64,000 bases of DNA from Nyssa sinensis. Taxonomy: Eukaryota > Streptophyta > Magnoliopsida > Cornales > Nyssaceae. The stretch spans positions 6,427,835 to 6,491,834 of the forward strand of contig CM018051.1 of assembly GCA_008638375.1 (NCBI GenBank), written 5' to 3'. The notes under the pieces are model-generated. The model saw nothing but the letters and a program-made list of their open reading frames with translations, searched no databases and was not told where the DNA came from. Positions 23,101 through 34,287 of this stretch are shown here, in pieces; the first letter of the stretch is position 1, and each line of letters starts with the position of its first letter. A program made the position numbers and the translations under genes.

Positions 23101-23268
23101 CGGGATGAGATTTCGAAATGACCTTTCCCCGTCATTTTCACTGTGCCAGAAGATTTCATTCGCCATTGTTGGTCTGTGCGACCTTAAAGAATACTGATTT
23201 CCTGAGTTAGAACAGGTTCGACTGATTTTCCCTTTTCTTTTGCTTATTTCTTCTTGAATCCGAGAATA

Positions 23269-25223
23269 ATGTCTGCTTCTTCTGAATCCCCAATTGTGAA
23301 TGAGGGAGTGGGAAACCCTTCTGAGATGGCTGTTCCGTCTCTTGTGGAAGATGTAGGTAACCCTGCTCCTGAAGATATTGGGGAGAGGCCTGTTGAACCT
23401 CCCCCTAGTCCTGGGGTTAGGATAGTCGATGCCTTTGAAGAGCCCCGAGACAGGGCTGGGGAGACCTCTGGTAGGTTTTCTCATAGAGAAGAGGGTGAGA
23501 GTGCTGTCACTCAGAGCCTTCTGGACGAGTGGAGGGTGAAATTCAAATTTCCCTCAAATGTGACCTGCAGAGTGCCAGGCCCCATGGATCGTCCCCACAA
23601 TGTTGAAGCCGGGGAGATTTGTGTTTACCTTTCCTGGTTTGAAATGGGCTTGAGACTCCCATTGCCGGATTTAGTCAGGCAGTTCTTTTGTTAGTACAAT
23701 CTCTACCCTGCCGACCTGAATCTCAATAGCTGGCGGCAGCTTCTAGGGTTTGTGGTGTTGGGACACCTAAACAAGGTGGATGTGTCTCTGGACTTGATCC
23801 GTAGTAATATGGATCTGAAGTTCAAGCAGGCAGAAGGCCTTTTCTATATGTCCTTCGAGAAGGGGTTCCGACCCCTGTCCTCCGTTCCCACTTCCAACAA
23901 AACGTGGAAGAAGTGGTACTTCTTCGTCGGAGGAGGATGGGAGCATGAAGGCTTTCAGGAAGGAGAGGCCTCGTCGTTCTCTCGTGTTACGGGTCATAAG
24001 GGTGAGGCTTATTCTTTTAGACTTACTTTTAGCCTTGTTATGCCTTCCGAACTGATAAACTGATATATCTTTCCTTACTTGTGTGCAGTTAAGAGTGTTT
24101 GGAAGAGGCCCGATTTTACTGAAGCACTGCGGGATCAGTACCGAGTACTGCTTTCGACTCCTAACCGGGCTCATTCTGTCATTGTAACTCCAGCAAACTT
24201 GATGGCTGCCCATAATGTAGAGCTTAAGAAGAGGCTGACGACGAAGTGGGCTGTGCCGGAGGCCCCAGTGGTGGGGGAGTCTTCCTCTCAAGCTGAGCCT
24301 GATGCCCCCCTTGAAGTAAAAAGGAGGAGGTTGATTTCTGGCTCTCCCGAGCCAACCCCTGCCGAGGCTGAGAAGGAGGCCGAACCTGCCGTCCCTGTTT
24401 CGGCTGCTCCTCCTGCCTCTTCTGGTCCGAGCAGGAGGACTAGGAAGGGGAAAGTACCTGCTGCACCGTCCGAACCGTTTAATGAGTTGGACTATCAGAT
24501 TGCCAAGAGGGCATTTGATCAAATATGGGCTCATGGCCCACACCGATACAGAGGGGATGACCCCTCCAAGCTGATGACTGAGATGATGAATCTCCAGATG
24601 AGGGTAACTTCTGAAGTTTTTTCTTGACTTTTCTGTTTGTCTATTCGCTCAATCTAAACTGTCTGTCTTGCTTTGCGTAGAGCATGCATAGCTTGGCTGC
24701 TCTGATGGTGACCCCCATGGGCCTTGAGGAGGCCGAGAAGCTGAGGACTGAAGTGGAAGAGATGAGGATGGAGCTTGGGACAGCTCGATCCAAGATTCAG
24801 ACCACTGAGGAGGATCTGAAGGAAGCTACCACCAACCTTACCATGGCAGAGTCTGAGAGGGACATATATGCTCAGAAGGTTGAGGGGCTTCAGGCGGAGT
24901 TGGTTAATCTCCGAAGTTCCTTCGATCAGAAGGTTCAGGAGGCGGTTGATCATGCCAGGGCTGAGACTGAGATGGTATTGAAAGATGAAGTTGAACAGAT
25001 GGGTGATGACCTGATCCGGTTCGGTTTTGAAAGCTTTCGAACTAGATTCCAGATTCAGTTCCCAGGTTTTGACGTTTCATCAATCGTTCCCCCTGAACCT
25101 ACCTCATCTCGTCCTGATCCGGACAAGACGGCTGGGCTATTGTCCTTAACTTGGAAGAGGACGCAGGCCCTTCTGGGAAGTCTTGAGGCCTTATGGGTTT
25201 TTATTTTTGCTACTTCTTTTTGA
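23269..25223 (+). pseudogene. Antisense extra gene of G1 (putative gypsy-type transposon domain), one nonsense codon
   Basis: Three exons are inferred by comparison with G2: 23269-24001, 24089-24603 and 24681-25223, with GT-AG introns. The product would be about 595 residues. The acidic N-terminus has SESP and EDV repeats. A central domain has VYLSWFEMGLRLPLP, then LNLNSWRQLLGF, then TWKKWYFFVGGGWE, as in the PF04195 'putative gypsy type transposon' family found in Tat elements. A basic KRRRL patch (exon 2) precedes a coiled coil in exon 3. TAG at 23692-23694 replaces the Trp present in G2. The C-terminus differs from G2. A polyadenylation-like AATAAA follows near 25249. The function is not established. 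Confidence 0.85.
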
Positions 25224-25804
25224 TGTAATGAATGTATTCTTTCGATCAATAAAATTGACTTTCCTTCAAATTCTGCTTGCGTTCTTTCCTCCTGTTGCAG
25301 TTTTGTCGTAAGTGTGGCTGCTCTAAGCCCTTTGCATATTAGATCAACTGTCCAACAATCAATAGTCGCTTTCCGAACTTCGATATTTGTCACTGAATAG
25401 TGAATGTAGATTAACTTCAACTGTCTCATTATAATAAGACAAGAAAGTAAATATAACCAGATAGACAGAGCCTGATAGAGTAGGAGTAGGCTTCTGTAGG
25501 GCTCTGAGATAAACTGCTCTGAATCAAGAGCTTGTGAAGATAACCAGGCAGCTTGTGCTTGTAGTTATGATGCTCGGCATGCTGTGTTCTAGTACTCAGG
25601 TTCGGGATATATCCGAGCTGTTTGGCCTTTGTCATATGACTGGCCTGTCATTAAATAGTTTAAGATTGGAAGATCTGAATCTTGAATAGGGGGTCTGTAC
25701 ACTTAGACTTTGTTCCCTTCTCTGTCAATTCGGGAGCTTCAGTGCTGGACTGTGGTCTCTGTCTAGAGAGTTCTGTACCCTGTCTCTTGGTATATCGAAG
25801 AGAC
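25224..25804. other. Spacer between the two antisense units of G1
   Basis: It contains the 3' end of the antisense gene (aataaa near 25249) and unrecognised sequence. I see no gene. Confidence 0.4.
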
Positions 25805-25922
25805 GCATTTAAAGCACCGTTTATTTATTCGGTTATCGTTTGGGATTTCGAGGCCACTCTCTTTTTCACCGTTGCGACGGTTCAGTTGGGTGGCTTTTGG
25901 ACTTCAAGGGTCTATATAAATG
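25805..25922 (+). promoter_or_regulatory. Second antisense promoter in G1
   Basis: 'gtttgggatttcgaggccac' followed by 'gacggttcagttgggtggc' and 'tctatataaatgg' matches, in order, the promoter of the G2 antisense gene ('gtttgggctttcgaggccat', 'aacggtttggtttggtggg', 'cctatataaaaagg', 39700-39790). TATATAAA lies at about 25913-25920. It is thus a second copy of the antisense promoter module, 2.8 kb from the first. Confidence 0.6.
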
Positions 25923-25992
25923 GAAACGAGGGCACACGATTGCGCTCAACTTTCTTTGATCCCAAATTGTTCCCTTGTGAGAGAGATTTTAT

Positions 25993-26367
25993 ATGCTGCC
26001 GGAGTTTGCCACTCGCCCGGAGATGATGGGTGATTCCTTGCCTGTGTTAGGAATGATTAAACTGTGGCCGAGAGTTAACCTTCCCCTATTTTCAGTCTCC
26101 AAGGAAGGATTGAAGGAGGCACAAGTCTTCTTGTTTCCTCTGGCATCTGGTCGAGACTCCTCCGATTGGTGGTGGCCCCTCCTTGATTCAACCGAGGCCT
26201 GGAGCGTTGGTGATGAAGACGAGGGTGAGTTGCCTCCTCTTCCTCATGTCTTGTCAGAGACCCTCGCTCCAATCTGCTGGGGTGTGACAACTGCTTTGAG
26301 GGAGATGAATGTGGGCTCCTTCACTCCTGATCGGTACCATAATACTTGTTGTTTGTTTGACAGATAA
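25993..26367 (+). CDS. Unrecognised 124-codon ORF downstream of the second antisense promoter
   Basis: ATG at 25993 lies about 75 bases after the TATA box, and the stop is TGA... at 26365-26367. The product is acidic in the middle (GDEDEGELPP), with a WWW-containing stretch (SSDWWWPLLDS) and no membrane segment. There is no similarity to the main antisense gene that I can see, and G2 has no counterpart between 44392 and 44930. The downstream tandem array starts about 110 bases later. It may be a short protein of a second transcript or a chance ORF. Confidence 0.35.
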   Translation: MLPEFATRPEMMGDSLPVLGMIKLWPRVNLPLFSVSKEGLKEAQVFLFPLASGRDSSDWWWPLLDSTEAWSVGDEDEGELPPLPHVLSETLAPICWGVTTALREMNVGSFTPDRYHNTCCLFDR

Positions 26368-26479
26368 ACCAAATAATATAGATATCAAATTTGAGGTGTT
26401 CCGATCTAGGAAACTTTAGTTTGTAGATGCCCGGAACTTCTGTCTTTGGATGGACTAGATCATAGAGTTTGCTAATCGA

Positions 26480-27255
26480 AGACGGACCAGGCTCGGAAGG
26501 CCTGTGCATTATGGTGGTCCAGGCTCTGGAGGCCTGTATATTTAAGAAATAGACCAAGTATTTAAGACCTGTATACTATGGACCAGGCTCTGAAGGCCTG
26601 TGCATTATAGATGGACCAAGTACTGAGACTTGTACATTTATGGACCAGGCTCTGGAGGCCTGTGCATTAATAGATAGACCAAGTATTGAGACTTGTACAT
26701 TTTATGGACCAGGCTCTGGAGGCCTGTGCATTTAATAGATGGACCAAGTACGAAGACTTGTACATTCATGGACCAGGCTCTGGAGGCTTGTGCATTAATA
26801 GATGGACCAAGTACGAAGACTTGTACATTTTATGGACCAGGCTCTGAAGGCCTGTGCATTAATAGATGGACCAAGTGCTGAGACTTGTACATTTTATGGA
26901 CCAGGCTCTGGAGACCTGTGCATTCAATAGATGGACCAAGTGCTGAGACTTGTACATTTATGGACCAGGCTCTGGAGGCCTGTGCATTGATAGATGGACC
27001 AAGTGCTGAGACTTGTACATTTTATGGACCAGGCTCTGGAGGCCTGTGCATTAATAGATGGACCAAGTGCTGAGACTTGTACATTTTATGGACCAGGCTC
27101 TGGAGACCTGTGCATTAATAGATGGACCAAGTGCTGAGACTTGTACATTTTATGGACCAGGCTCTAGAGACCTGTGCATTCAATAGATGGACCAAGTGCT
27201 GAGACTTGTACATTTATGGACCAGGCTCTGGAGGCCTGTGCATTAATAGATAGAC
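26480..27255. repeat. G1 tandem array: 64-bp dimeric hairpin units
   Basis: About 11-12 head-to-tail units of 64 bp are present, each made of two half-units starting 'atggacca'. One half forms CAAGT-gctgag-ACTTG, the other CAGGC-tctggag-GCCTG. Loop sequences vary (gctgag, acgaag, attgag, actgag) while stems hold or keep G-U pairing (GCTTG). It lies just after the integrase end, where Tat elements are known to carry variable tandem repeats in the 3' untranslated region. Confidence 0.9.
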
Positions 27256-27282
27256 ATTTTATGGAAGAAAAAGAAAACCTCT

Positions 27283-30200
27283 CTACTGATAATACTTCCG
27301 TAAGTGTTCCACATTCCATGGCCTAGGAACAGGCTTCCCAGTCATGTCTTCTAGCCAGTAGGTGGTAGGTCAAACAACCTTTGTTACTTTGTAGGAGCCT
27401 TCCCAGTTTGGTGACAACTTTCCCATGGTGGGATCCTTCGTGTTTTGAAAGACTCTTCTTAAGACGAAGTCTCCAACTTGAAAGCTGACTGTCTTAAGTC
27501 CTACTTTGGATTTGTTAACCATTTTCTGTTGATAGGCTTCCATTCTGATGCTGGCCTGATCCCTTCTCTCTTCGAGCAAATCCAAGTTTTCCATTAGCTG
27601 CTGATCATTGGATTCTTGCTCAAAGGCCTCAGTCCTCAGGGTTGGCATACCGATCTCAACCGGAATTACTGCTTCTGTTCCATAGGCTAGTGAGAAGGGA
27701 GTTTCAGAGGTGGGAGTTCTTCTGGTTGTTCTGTAGGCCCAAAGAACCCCAGGGAGTTCTTCTGCCCACTTTCCTTTGGCTTGTTCCAACCTCTTCTTTA
27801 ACCCGTCAAGGATTGTTCGGTTGATGACCTCTGCTTGCCCATTTGCTTGTGGATGGCTTGGGGAGGCAAAGTGTTGCCTGATGTTGAGATTTTCGCAGAA
27901 TGCCTTGAAGCCTTTACCAGTGAATTGTGTCCCATTGTCCGAGATAATTACACGTGGTATGCCGAACCTGCACACAATGTTCTTCCAGGTGAAGCTCTCA
28001 ACTTCCTTTTCTGTGATATGTGTTAAAGGCTCGGCTTCGGCCCATTTAGAGAAGTAGTCGATGGCCACCAAGAGATATTTCCTGTTCGGAGGGGCCCTTG
28101 GTAATGGACCCACGATGTCCATCCTCCACTGAGCAAAGGGCCAAGGGCTAGGAATCGGGATAAGCTCATGATGAGGCTGATGTTGGTACGGGGCAAATCT
28201 CTGGCATTTGTCGCACTTCCCAACATATTCTTTTGCCTGTTTCAGCATGCTGGGCCAGTAGTAACCCTGTGATAGAGCTCGGTGGGCTATAGTTCTGCCC
28301 CCATTATGATTCCCGCAGATTCCCTCATGTATTTCAGCCAAGACATATTGTGACTCGTCTAGAGCCAAGCATTTTAACAAAGGTTGAGAATACGACCTTC
28401 TGTAAAGCTTGTTGTTCAGGATCTGGTACCGAGCCGCTCTAATTTGGATTCTCCTGGCTTTGTTTTTATCCTCTGGGAGGAGCCCGGATCTTAGGTACTA
28501 GAGAATTGGAGTCATCCAGTTCTGGGGCTGTTCATCAATTTGAGCAACTTGGGCTTCCTCAATACTGGGTCCTGGCTGAAAGGAGATTTTTACTGTAGAA
28601 TTTGCTTCAGACTTGAGGCGTGAGGCCATGTTAGCCGGAGCATCTGCTCTGCAATTCTGGCTTCTCTCAATCTTCTGGATAGTAAATGTCTAGAAGGAAT
28701 GCTTCAAGTGGTTTACCAGTTCGGAGTACCGGAGCATCCTGTCATCTTTAATGGAAAATTCTCCCAAGACCTGGCTCACTACCAGTTGGGAATCAGAGAA
28801 GACGTCGAGGTTCTGAGCCTCGCATTCCAAGGCAAGCTTCATGCCTAAGATTAGGGCTTCATATTCGGCTTCATTATTAGAAGCTTTGAATCCCAGGCTG
28901 ATTGCTTTTTCTGATGTGAGCCCATCAGGGGACAGTAGTACCAGGCCTACCCCTGATCCTTGATCAGTTGACGATCCATCAATGTACAGCAGCCAGGTTC
29001 CCGAAGCTTCGGTGACTTGTGCTTTGTTCTGAAGTGCCGGGGTGAACTCGGCTACGAAATCAGCTAAGGCCTACCCTTTGATGGAGTTTCGGGGTACATA
29101 TGATATGTCGAACTCCCCTAGCTCCACAGACCACTTTACTAATCTTCCCGATACCTCAGGTTTCCTCAGTATTGACTTCAGAGGATAGGCAGTTGGGATC
29201 TCGATTGGATGGGCCTGGAAATAAGGTCGAAGCTTCCGAGCTGATATGACCAAGGCGTAGGCCAGTTTTTCTACTTCTGGGTATCTTTTTTCCGTGTCAA
29301 GTAGCGCCCTACTGACGTAGAATATAGGCCTCTGCACTCCTCTGTCCTGTCTGATCAGTGCGGAGCTGACCGTGTTTTTGGAGACTACAAGGTACAGGAG
29401 TAGCTTTTCTCCCTGTATTGGTTTTGACAGGAGCTCTAGAAAGGCTAGATACTCCTTTAGTTCTTGAAAAGATTTCTCGCATTCTTCCGTCCACTGCAAA
29501 GTTTTGCTGCCCTTTAGAGCTTTGAAGAAAGGTAGGCAGCGATCAGTGGATTTGGATATAAATCTGCTCAGGGCCGCAATCCTGCCATTCAGCGACTGAA
29601 TTTCCTTTCTGGTTTTTGGCGACTTTAGCCCAATCAGGGCTTGGATCTGAGTGGGGTCTGCTTCGATACCCCTTTGAGAGACAATGTATCCCAAGAATTT
29701 TCCCTTCGTAACTCCGAAGGTACATTTCGAGGGGTTGAGCTTCATCCTGTGCTGTTTGAGGATATCGAAGGTCTGGGCTAAGTGCTGGAGGTGGCTGCCT
29801 TTCTGAAGACTCTTTACCAGCATATCGTCGATGTATACCTTCATGGTGCTGCCGAGCAGTGGGCTGAACATCTTGTTCACCAACCGCTGATAAGTGGCTC
29901 CAGCATTCTTCAAACCGAAAGGCATCACTCTGTAGCAGTAGAGTCCTCTTTCGGTTATGAAGGCAGTCTTCTCTTGATCTGGAGGGTACATCTGGATCTG
30001 GTTGAATCCAGAGTAGGCATCCATGAAACTCATGAGTTCATGCCCCGCAGTGGCGTCAACCAGTTGGTCTATTTTTGGCAGTGGAAAGCTGTCCTTGGGG
30101 CATGCTTTGTTGAGGTCTGTATAATCAACGCAGACTCTCCACTTGCCGTTTTTCTTCTTAACGAGCATGGTGTTGGCTAGCCACTCGGGATAGAATACTT

Positions 30201-30624
30201 CCCGTATCATCCTGGCGTCCAGCAGCCTTTGGACTTCTTCGTTTATAATCCGATGCCGTTCAGGAGCAATCGGCCTTCTCTTCTATCTGACTGGCGGGTG
30301 ATCCGGATCCACCATCAGTTTGTGAGTTATAAGATTAGGATCTATTCCCTCCATTTCTCTGGTCTCCCAAGCAAAGATAGAGAGGTTGTCTTTCAAGAAC
30401 CTGACTATCTTTTCCTGCTCGGTGTGTGTTAGGTCTGAGCCGATGTACAAGTAACGCCCCTCTGCTTCTGAACTGACCAATACTTTAATGGGCTTGCCAA
30501 CAGGTTTGGCTCGGCTGTCGTGTCCCCTTGGGCTTAGGGGTTCTTCAATGCCGGATGGGCAATCTTCCACCTCAGGAGAATGAGTGAATACCAGATCTGC
30601 ACAATCCCGAGTGTGCTGTAATTG
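27283..30624 (-). pseudogene. G1 pol: RT, RNase H, second RNase H, integrase (five nonsense codons)
   Basis: One continuous minus-strand frame encodes about 1110 residues. RT has VYIDDML and PFGLKNAGATYQRL. RNase H follows to 29074 (FYVSRALLDTEKRYPEVEKLA). A second RNase H (YIDGSS, NNEAEYEA, FSDSQLVVSQ) is the Tat hallmark. Integrase has an H-H-C-C zinc finger (CDKCQRF) and the D,D-35-E core (MDIVGPLP, SDNGTQFTG, NGQAEV), ending in a GKPVPRPWN tail. Stops in frame are TAG at 30283, 29071, 28690 and 28498, and TGA at 27370. There are no frameshifts. Those comparable to G2 fall at Gln or Arg codons (CAG or CGA to stop). It acts in virus-like particles and integrates cDNA. Confidence 0.9.
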
Positions 30625-30630
30625 CTATTT
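30610..30630 (-). promoter_or_regulatory. Possible leaky stop between protease and RT in G1
   Basis: The TAG at 30625-30627 is in frame with both the upstream protease and the downstream RT once the inserted solo LTR is discounted. It is followed by CAA UUA CAG. UAG-CAA-UUA matches the tobamovirus-type readthrough context CAR-YYA. G2 has UAA followed by the same CAA UUA CAG at the homologous codon (48790-48792). Confidence 0.5.
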
Positions 30631-30654
30631 AGGAGCCTTTTCTTTTAGGGCAAT

Positions 30655-33607
30655 TGTCACGACCCAAAACCCACCCTATGCGGATCTCGTGTCGCGGGGC
30701 CGACCCGAAGGCCGTCCCTACTTTTTCCATTCTGTATCATAGTACTAATATGCAAAGTACTAAAACCTCAAAACAATAACAGCGGAAGTCTTATCAGTAA
30801 TAGTACATCAGCGGAAGTCTTTCAATACACAATGTTAGCGGAAGTCTTTACAATACATAATATGGTTCTACATAAACAAAATAAGAACCAAACGTAACCA
30901 GCACCCGAGGGTGGTGAATACATGGGAGAACTAAAACATAGACTGATACGTTTCCTCAAAATGTCCTCCTATGCTCTCAGACTCCTACTGGGGTCTTGCA
31001 GCGTCATCACCTGAAATGGGGGTAAATGGGTGGAATGAGCTACGAGAGCTCAGCAAGTAAAAACAGATCTTCGACACTGGTATCGATAAGATACAAATCC
31101 ATGAATAAGATTATGATAGCCAATCATAAGGAAGGAGATGCTGTGATAGCCAATGAGAACAGTTGCCATGAAGGCCAATGAATAATAAGTCACGAAGTTC
31201 AATTAGGAGTAATAGATACACTATCAACATGAATCTCTCAACAACAATACAACAACAAGAAGTACTGCCACAATAAACCGATCACAATCAATTCAATGAA
31301 GAGTGTCTTCTCAGTTTAAGATAAGTCATAAGGAATAGTGCCATTCAATAACGAAATCATAACGATTCTTAAGAGATGCATTTACTCTGTTCTCAGGTAA
31401 AATACCAATGCAAATGTAAATGAAATGCCAATGGATATGCAATGAAAATGCCAATGTTCATGCCAGTCAATTGCCGGTGGAAAGCCTTCGAGGAATTCAT
31501 TCCTGCCACCTGTCCATTCATGTACTTGACCCTTAGGTCTCCAGTCAATCAGAAAGCATCAGATGGATGTTGTGACTGAGCACAAATCTCGTATTCATAA
31601 CATATCATGATTATTCATAATTCCATAGGAGTATAAAATGGAATATCATATATCCAATAAAGACATAGCAATAAGCCTTTCAAGGCATGGTTTGCAATAA
31701 AGACATAGCAGTAAGCCTTTCGAGGCATGATTCGACATGATAACAACAATATAGCAGTCAATCAATGTCCACAAGATAGAACAATATCGCATTGTGGATA
31801 GCAATAACGTGAGGTACTTGATTATTCATAATTCCATAGAAGTATAAAATGGAATATCATAGATTCAATGGAAACATAACAGTACGCCTTTCAAGGCATG
31901 GTTCAACATGATAACAATGATACAACAATCAATCAATGTCCACAAGATAGAACAATATCATATTGTGGATAGCAATAACATGAGGTAATTTCAAGGCACA
32001 GTGAAACATGATAACAATGATACATCAGCCAATCAAATGTCCACAAGATAGAAAAATATCGAATTGTGGACACAAGGATGTCAATACATTCAAGAGTACG
32101 AGTTTGGCAGTAAAAGAATGAACTTGGCTTGTGGAAACACCACATGTAAGAGAGAGTGATCCACTTACCTCTATCGTGATTCTAGATCAGGAATCCGTGA
32201 GAGTACCCTTGCCTTTCGAGTTCCCTATATATCAATGAATATGTTTTAGAATAGATTCTATTCATCAAATTTTATGCCTTTCCATCATAAGTATTTCAAA
32301 TACTAATTTAGACTTTACCACTGAGTCCGGAATGCCGAAGAAAGTCGGTTTAGGCTTTCGCGGAATTCCATTTGGACTTTTGTACTAAAAGGGCAAAATA
32401 GTCATTTTGCACTTTTATGTATTTTATCCTTCGGGGTCCCGTCTCGTAAAATGGACCCATCATTGGACTCAGAACGTCCGAGATAATAAGTTTTGACTAT
32501 TCATTTACCTCGTTTGGACTTCGTTTGACCTATATTTGGAATAGGGGCATTTTTGTAAAATTAATATTTTATTAATTTTTCCTGTTTGGGCCTTAGCGGA
32601 ATTTCTTAAAACATTTAGGGCCGGTTCACAATTTTCAAAAGCTGCAGTCTGAACCAGTTGGTTCAGACCCAAAAACCCTAAATCGGTCTGCCCTTCCCTT
32701 GAACCAAACGGTTCAGTCCATTCAGAGAACCGGATTCCAATATCCTGGTTCCTACCCTTATCCGTGGTTGGAATAAGCCCAAACCCAATTTCAATTTTGT
32801 ATCCCTGCAACCAAACAGCCCAAAATCCATTTTAAAACTTAAATGTAAACGACACAGTTTATGCCCCATTTCATATCCGGTCGGGTACCGACCCGACCCA
32901 AACCCAAACCCGGATCATCTTAACCCGGTAACCCCCACGACTTCACGGTCGTCTTCCCCGAGAGTCCGGTAGGGTTCCGGTGGTGAACAGTCACCTTCTC
33001 CGGCGACGGCCACCGGAATCCGACCACTTTTCAACATGTTTTAAACGCCGTTTTCTTCCTTTCTTCCCAAGGATCCCAACCCTAGCCTTAGTTTTCATCA
33101 AGACCTTCCCCATCTTTACGAATATGAGGTTTAAGGGCTCGGCCCGATTTTCCGGTGACTTGTATTTTTTCCATTTTCGTGACTTTTGAGTACTGTTTTG
33201 GCCCTAATCCGTTTCAAATGGTTTCCTGCACTTCTAAGGATCATTTTTCAAGACTCAAAACAAACTTTAACCAAGATTTTTCATGAAACTCGAAATTATC
33301 CTAAGGCCTGCAACTCCATTTTTCTACCAGGTTTCTTAACCATTTAACCTCATTCTTTTTACAATAAATCCCATATTTCATGCTGATTTAGACCCTACAT
33401 TCAAATTAATTCGAATCATGCTATAAAACTTTGAAACAGAAACAGTGGCTCACCTTGGTTTTCCTGTTTGCTCACGGTGACCCCCTTCAAGCCCTTCTGT
33501 TTCTGAACCAATCTTCCTCTCTTCTTCTCCCCTTCAGTTCCTGACTTTTCCTTTGATTTCTTCTTCTCCCGAGAGTGAGAGACCATATGCATGAAATAAG
33601 TTTTTTC

Positions 33608-33653
<46 letters not shown>

Positions 33654-34287
33654 AGTCAGACTTCACCGTGCCCTGTGACCTTCTTACACACTCCAACACC
33701 TACTTCTACCACCACCACTCCCTATTGAGTGTTAGACACTCAAGTTATTACATACACACATACAACCGTACACACACACACACACCTTTTGATACATATA
33801 TATATATATATATAAAATCACCCACTCACACACACTTGCACGGCTGATAGCAGCCTTTGCCCACTTTTCTTTTCCTTTTTATTTTAATTTAAAATACACA
33901 TATATATATATATATATTATAATACATTATATAATATATATATATATACATGTATAACCCATAATTATACATATTTTATACGTACCTATACGCCCATACA
34001 TATACGCATATACTTAAACTCTGGGCATGTACGCATACACTAATTTTCAGTATACTACGTGTCTGCGAAACATAGGCATGCATGGAAATACATGCGTGCA
34101 CGCTTTACGATGTAATATCCCGGGGTGCTCGGGTGTTACCCAGCACCTGTTATACATTTCAATCATTTACCATTTCCAGTCATTCATTTCCATGAAATAC
34201 CATGATATACCTTTCTTACCGTTCAAGTTACATATTTTAACCGACCTACCTCGGTATTCGTGACGTATCCCGGGTCGGGATATTACA
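30655..34287 (+). mobile_element. Type-A solo LTR inside G1, 3633 bp
   Basis: It starts TGTCACGACCC, ends GGGATATTACA, and is flanked by GCAAT (30650-30654 and 34288-34292). It has no coding region, PBS or second LTR, so it is best read as a solo LTR of a long-LTR Ty3/gypsy element (Del/Tekay-like length). Read on the minus strand the start would be TGTAATATCCC. The interior has about 190-bp direct repeats at 31600-32150 with hairpins such as TCCACAA...TTGTGGA, and TC, CA and TA microsatellites (33610-33950). It splits the protease-RT linker of G1. Confidence 0.8.

Noticed and set aside
23767..24543. 258-codon minus-strand ORF opposite the antisense gene of G1
   Set aside because: It is the shadow of exons 1-2 of the plus-strand gene. 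It crosses an intron, and its composition (Arg, Ser and Pro rich) is that of a complementary frame.
26693..27073. Two ORFs of 62 codons with repeated Trp, Cys and Gly motifs
   Set aside because: They are translations of the 64-bp tandem array. The unit length is not a multiple of three, so the pattern is a by-product.
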